15,893 bases of DNA. Origin: Ghiorsea sp. (GTDB lineage Bacteria; Pseudomonadota; Zetaproteobacteria; Mariprofundales; Mariprofundaceae). The DNA is taken from positions 1-15,893 of the forward strand of contig JAUZQX010000006.1 in assembly GCA_030950765.1 (NCBI GenBank). Reading direction: 5' to 3'. The notes below the pieces were generated by a model, which was given only the letters and a program-made list of their open reading frames with translations, did not search any database and had not been told where the DNA came from. Position numbers and translations under genes: made by a program. Of the stretch, positions 14,922-15,893 are shown piece by piece (position 1 is the first letter of the stretch; each line of letters begins with the position of its first letter).

Positions 14922-15893
14922 TCACTCCGTTACCGCTGTATTACTTGTAGATACACCGCCACCCAATAAGAAGGTCATTGTATCCGTTTGCATAGCTGTC
15001 GTTGCTGCAGCTGATGTCGTCGGGCTTAAGAATGAACTATGAGATCCTGCCGTGTAATTTATAAAGGCATTACCCGTTGATGACGCTACTACACCTAAAC
15101 CCCAAGCATTTGTATTCACTGTTGCCGCATTACCACTCACTTGCTTCAAACCAAGGTTACGCGACAAGGCATCTGTTTGTAGGTTGGGTACGACACCATC
15201 GGGTGTTGTTTTCAACAAGAAAACACCCTTACTTGCTGCAAGAGCTGCATAGTTTAATGGGTCGCCATCATCAATAACCGTTTGAGCTGCAAAGAAGAAT
15301 GCTGCGTACTCAGGTGTACCAACATTTATACGTTTGGCAGCAAGCCCGGCATTCACCAAAGGAGAAAATGCACCTGAGTTTTGCAAGATTGTAGTATAAT
15401 CGCCACCTGGATTTGCCAATATATATTTAGCAATATCCGCTACAGGCATCACCCCCGCCAACACTGTGCCCAATATGCCACCATTGGAGTGACCTACAAA
15501 AGCTAAAGGCACTGTTGTATCCAAATCTGGTGCATCTGCCCCTGGCGTGCCATTTGTATTTAAAACCACATCTAACGTCGATACCTTAACAATATTCGCC
15601 AAATGAATTAAATCGGCAACCGATTGACGAATATTATCTCGCGAAGTGAGTAGCGAGGCAAGGTTAAGGTAGTGCGTACCGCTTTTATCCACCACAGTAT
15701 CAGGCTTTGCTGCACCTGTTGTATTGTTCACCAAATCCAAACCAAAGGTTCTATCACCATGCAACACAGCATCAATAGCAATCGTTGCATAATTTTGCGA
15801 GGCTAAAGTATTGGCTATACCAAACACCGCATTTTTATCTACAGTGAAACCATGCTGAAAAATAACAACTTTCCAAGGCCCTGCTGTGTTAGG
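14922..15893 (-). CDS. VolA-type bacterial lipase/lysophospholipase, 5' end outside window
   Basis: The frame is open to the window edge, giving 323 C-terminal residues with no start inside. It is an alpha/beta-hydrolase with oxyanion-region HG (VVIFQHGFT), nucleophile Ser136 of the visible part in GHSNGG, and candidate acid Asp232 (TTPDGVVPN) and base His285 (TAGSHSSFLSP). It resembles the 'bacterial virulence factor lipase' group that includes VolA of Vibrio cholerae, a surface lipoprotein that releases fatty acids from lysophosphatidylcholine. volA lies next to fadL in Vibrio, and here the stop lies 2 bases upstream of the chosen fadL start, supporting the same partnership. The N-terminal signal or lipobox cannot be seen. 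Confidence 0.8.
   Translation of the reverse strand, partial: PNTAGPWKVVIFQHGFTVDKNAVFGIANTLASQNYATIAIDAVLHGDRTFGLDLVNNTTGAAKPDTVVDKSGTHYLNLASLLTSRDNIRQSVADLIHLANIVKVSTLDVVLNTNGTPGADAPDLDTTVPLAFVGHSNGGILGTVLAGVMPVADIAKYILANPGGDYTTILQNSGAFSPLVNAGLAAKRINVGTPEYAAFFFAAQTVIDDGDPLNYAALAASKGVFLLKTTPDGVVPNLQTDALSRNLGLKQVSGNAATVNTNAWGLGVVASSTGNAFINYTAGSHSSFLSPTTSAAATTAMQTDTMTFLLGGGVSTSNTAVTE

Overview
This window is ordinary-looking proteobacterial chromosome with moderate to low GC. It carries Gram-negative outer-membrane proteins (a porin-like barrel and FadL), the succinylase lysine pathway (dapD, dapC), bioB and argH. The source is probably a marine gamma- or zeta-proteobacterium, but no rRNA or lineage marker is present, so this assignment is tentative.

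Layout: (1) Bases 1-126 hold the tail of a probable transposase and an insertion-sequence end. (2) Bases 169-329 are a roughly 161-bp palindromic, MITE-like element. A second, inverted copy lies at 8300-8461. (3) Bases 330-1832 (minus) are a two-gene unit encoding an outer-membrane barrel and a periplasmic cupredoxin-like protein whose C-terminus appears frameshifted. (4) dapD (2002-2823, plus) ends in a strong terminator and is followed by a NagD/LHPP-type HAD phosphatase that may be translated from a nearly leaderless mRNA. (5) Bases 3754-8311 (plus) are the most interesting block, four close or overlapping genes. They encode a coiled-coil protein, an 810-residue single-pass membrane protein (cytoplasmic longin/roadblock-like region, five periplasmic repeats, degenerate OmpA-like end), a Ras/Rab-like small GTPase and a class III adenylate cyclase. 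(6) A CRP-like regulator (minus) converges on the cyclase, and a stand-alone receiver protein diverges from the regulator. (7) bioB-argH-lipoprotein-dapC (minus, 9565-13554) is one overlapping biosynthetic operon. (8) At the right edge a VolA-type lipase (cut by the window end) and FadL overlap and end at a strong terminator.

How the genes may work together: block 5 can be read as a signal chain. An envelope-spanning protein would sense the periplasm, control the GTPase through its cytoplasmic domain and set cyclase output, and the neighbouring CRP-like protein would read the cAMP. The order, overlaps and motifs are visible in the sequence; the signalling direction is inference. The lipase/FadL pair fits lipid hydrolysis at the cell surface followed by fatty-acid import across the outer membrane.
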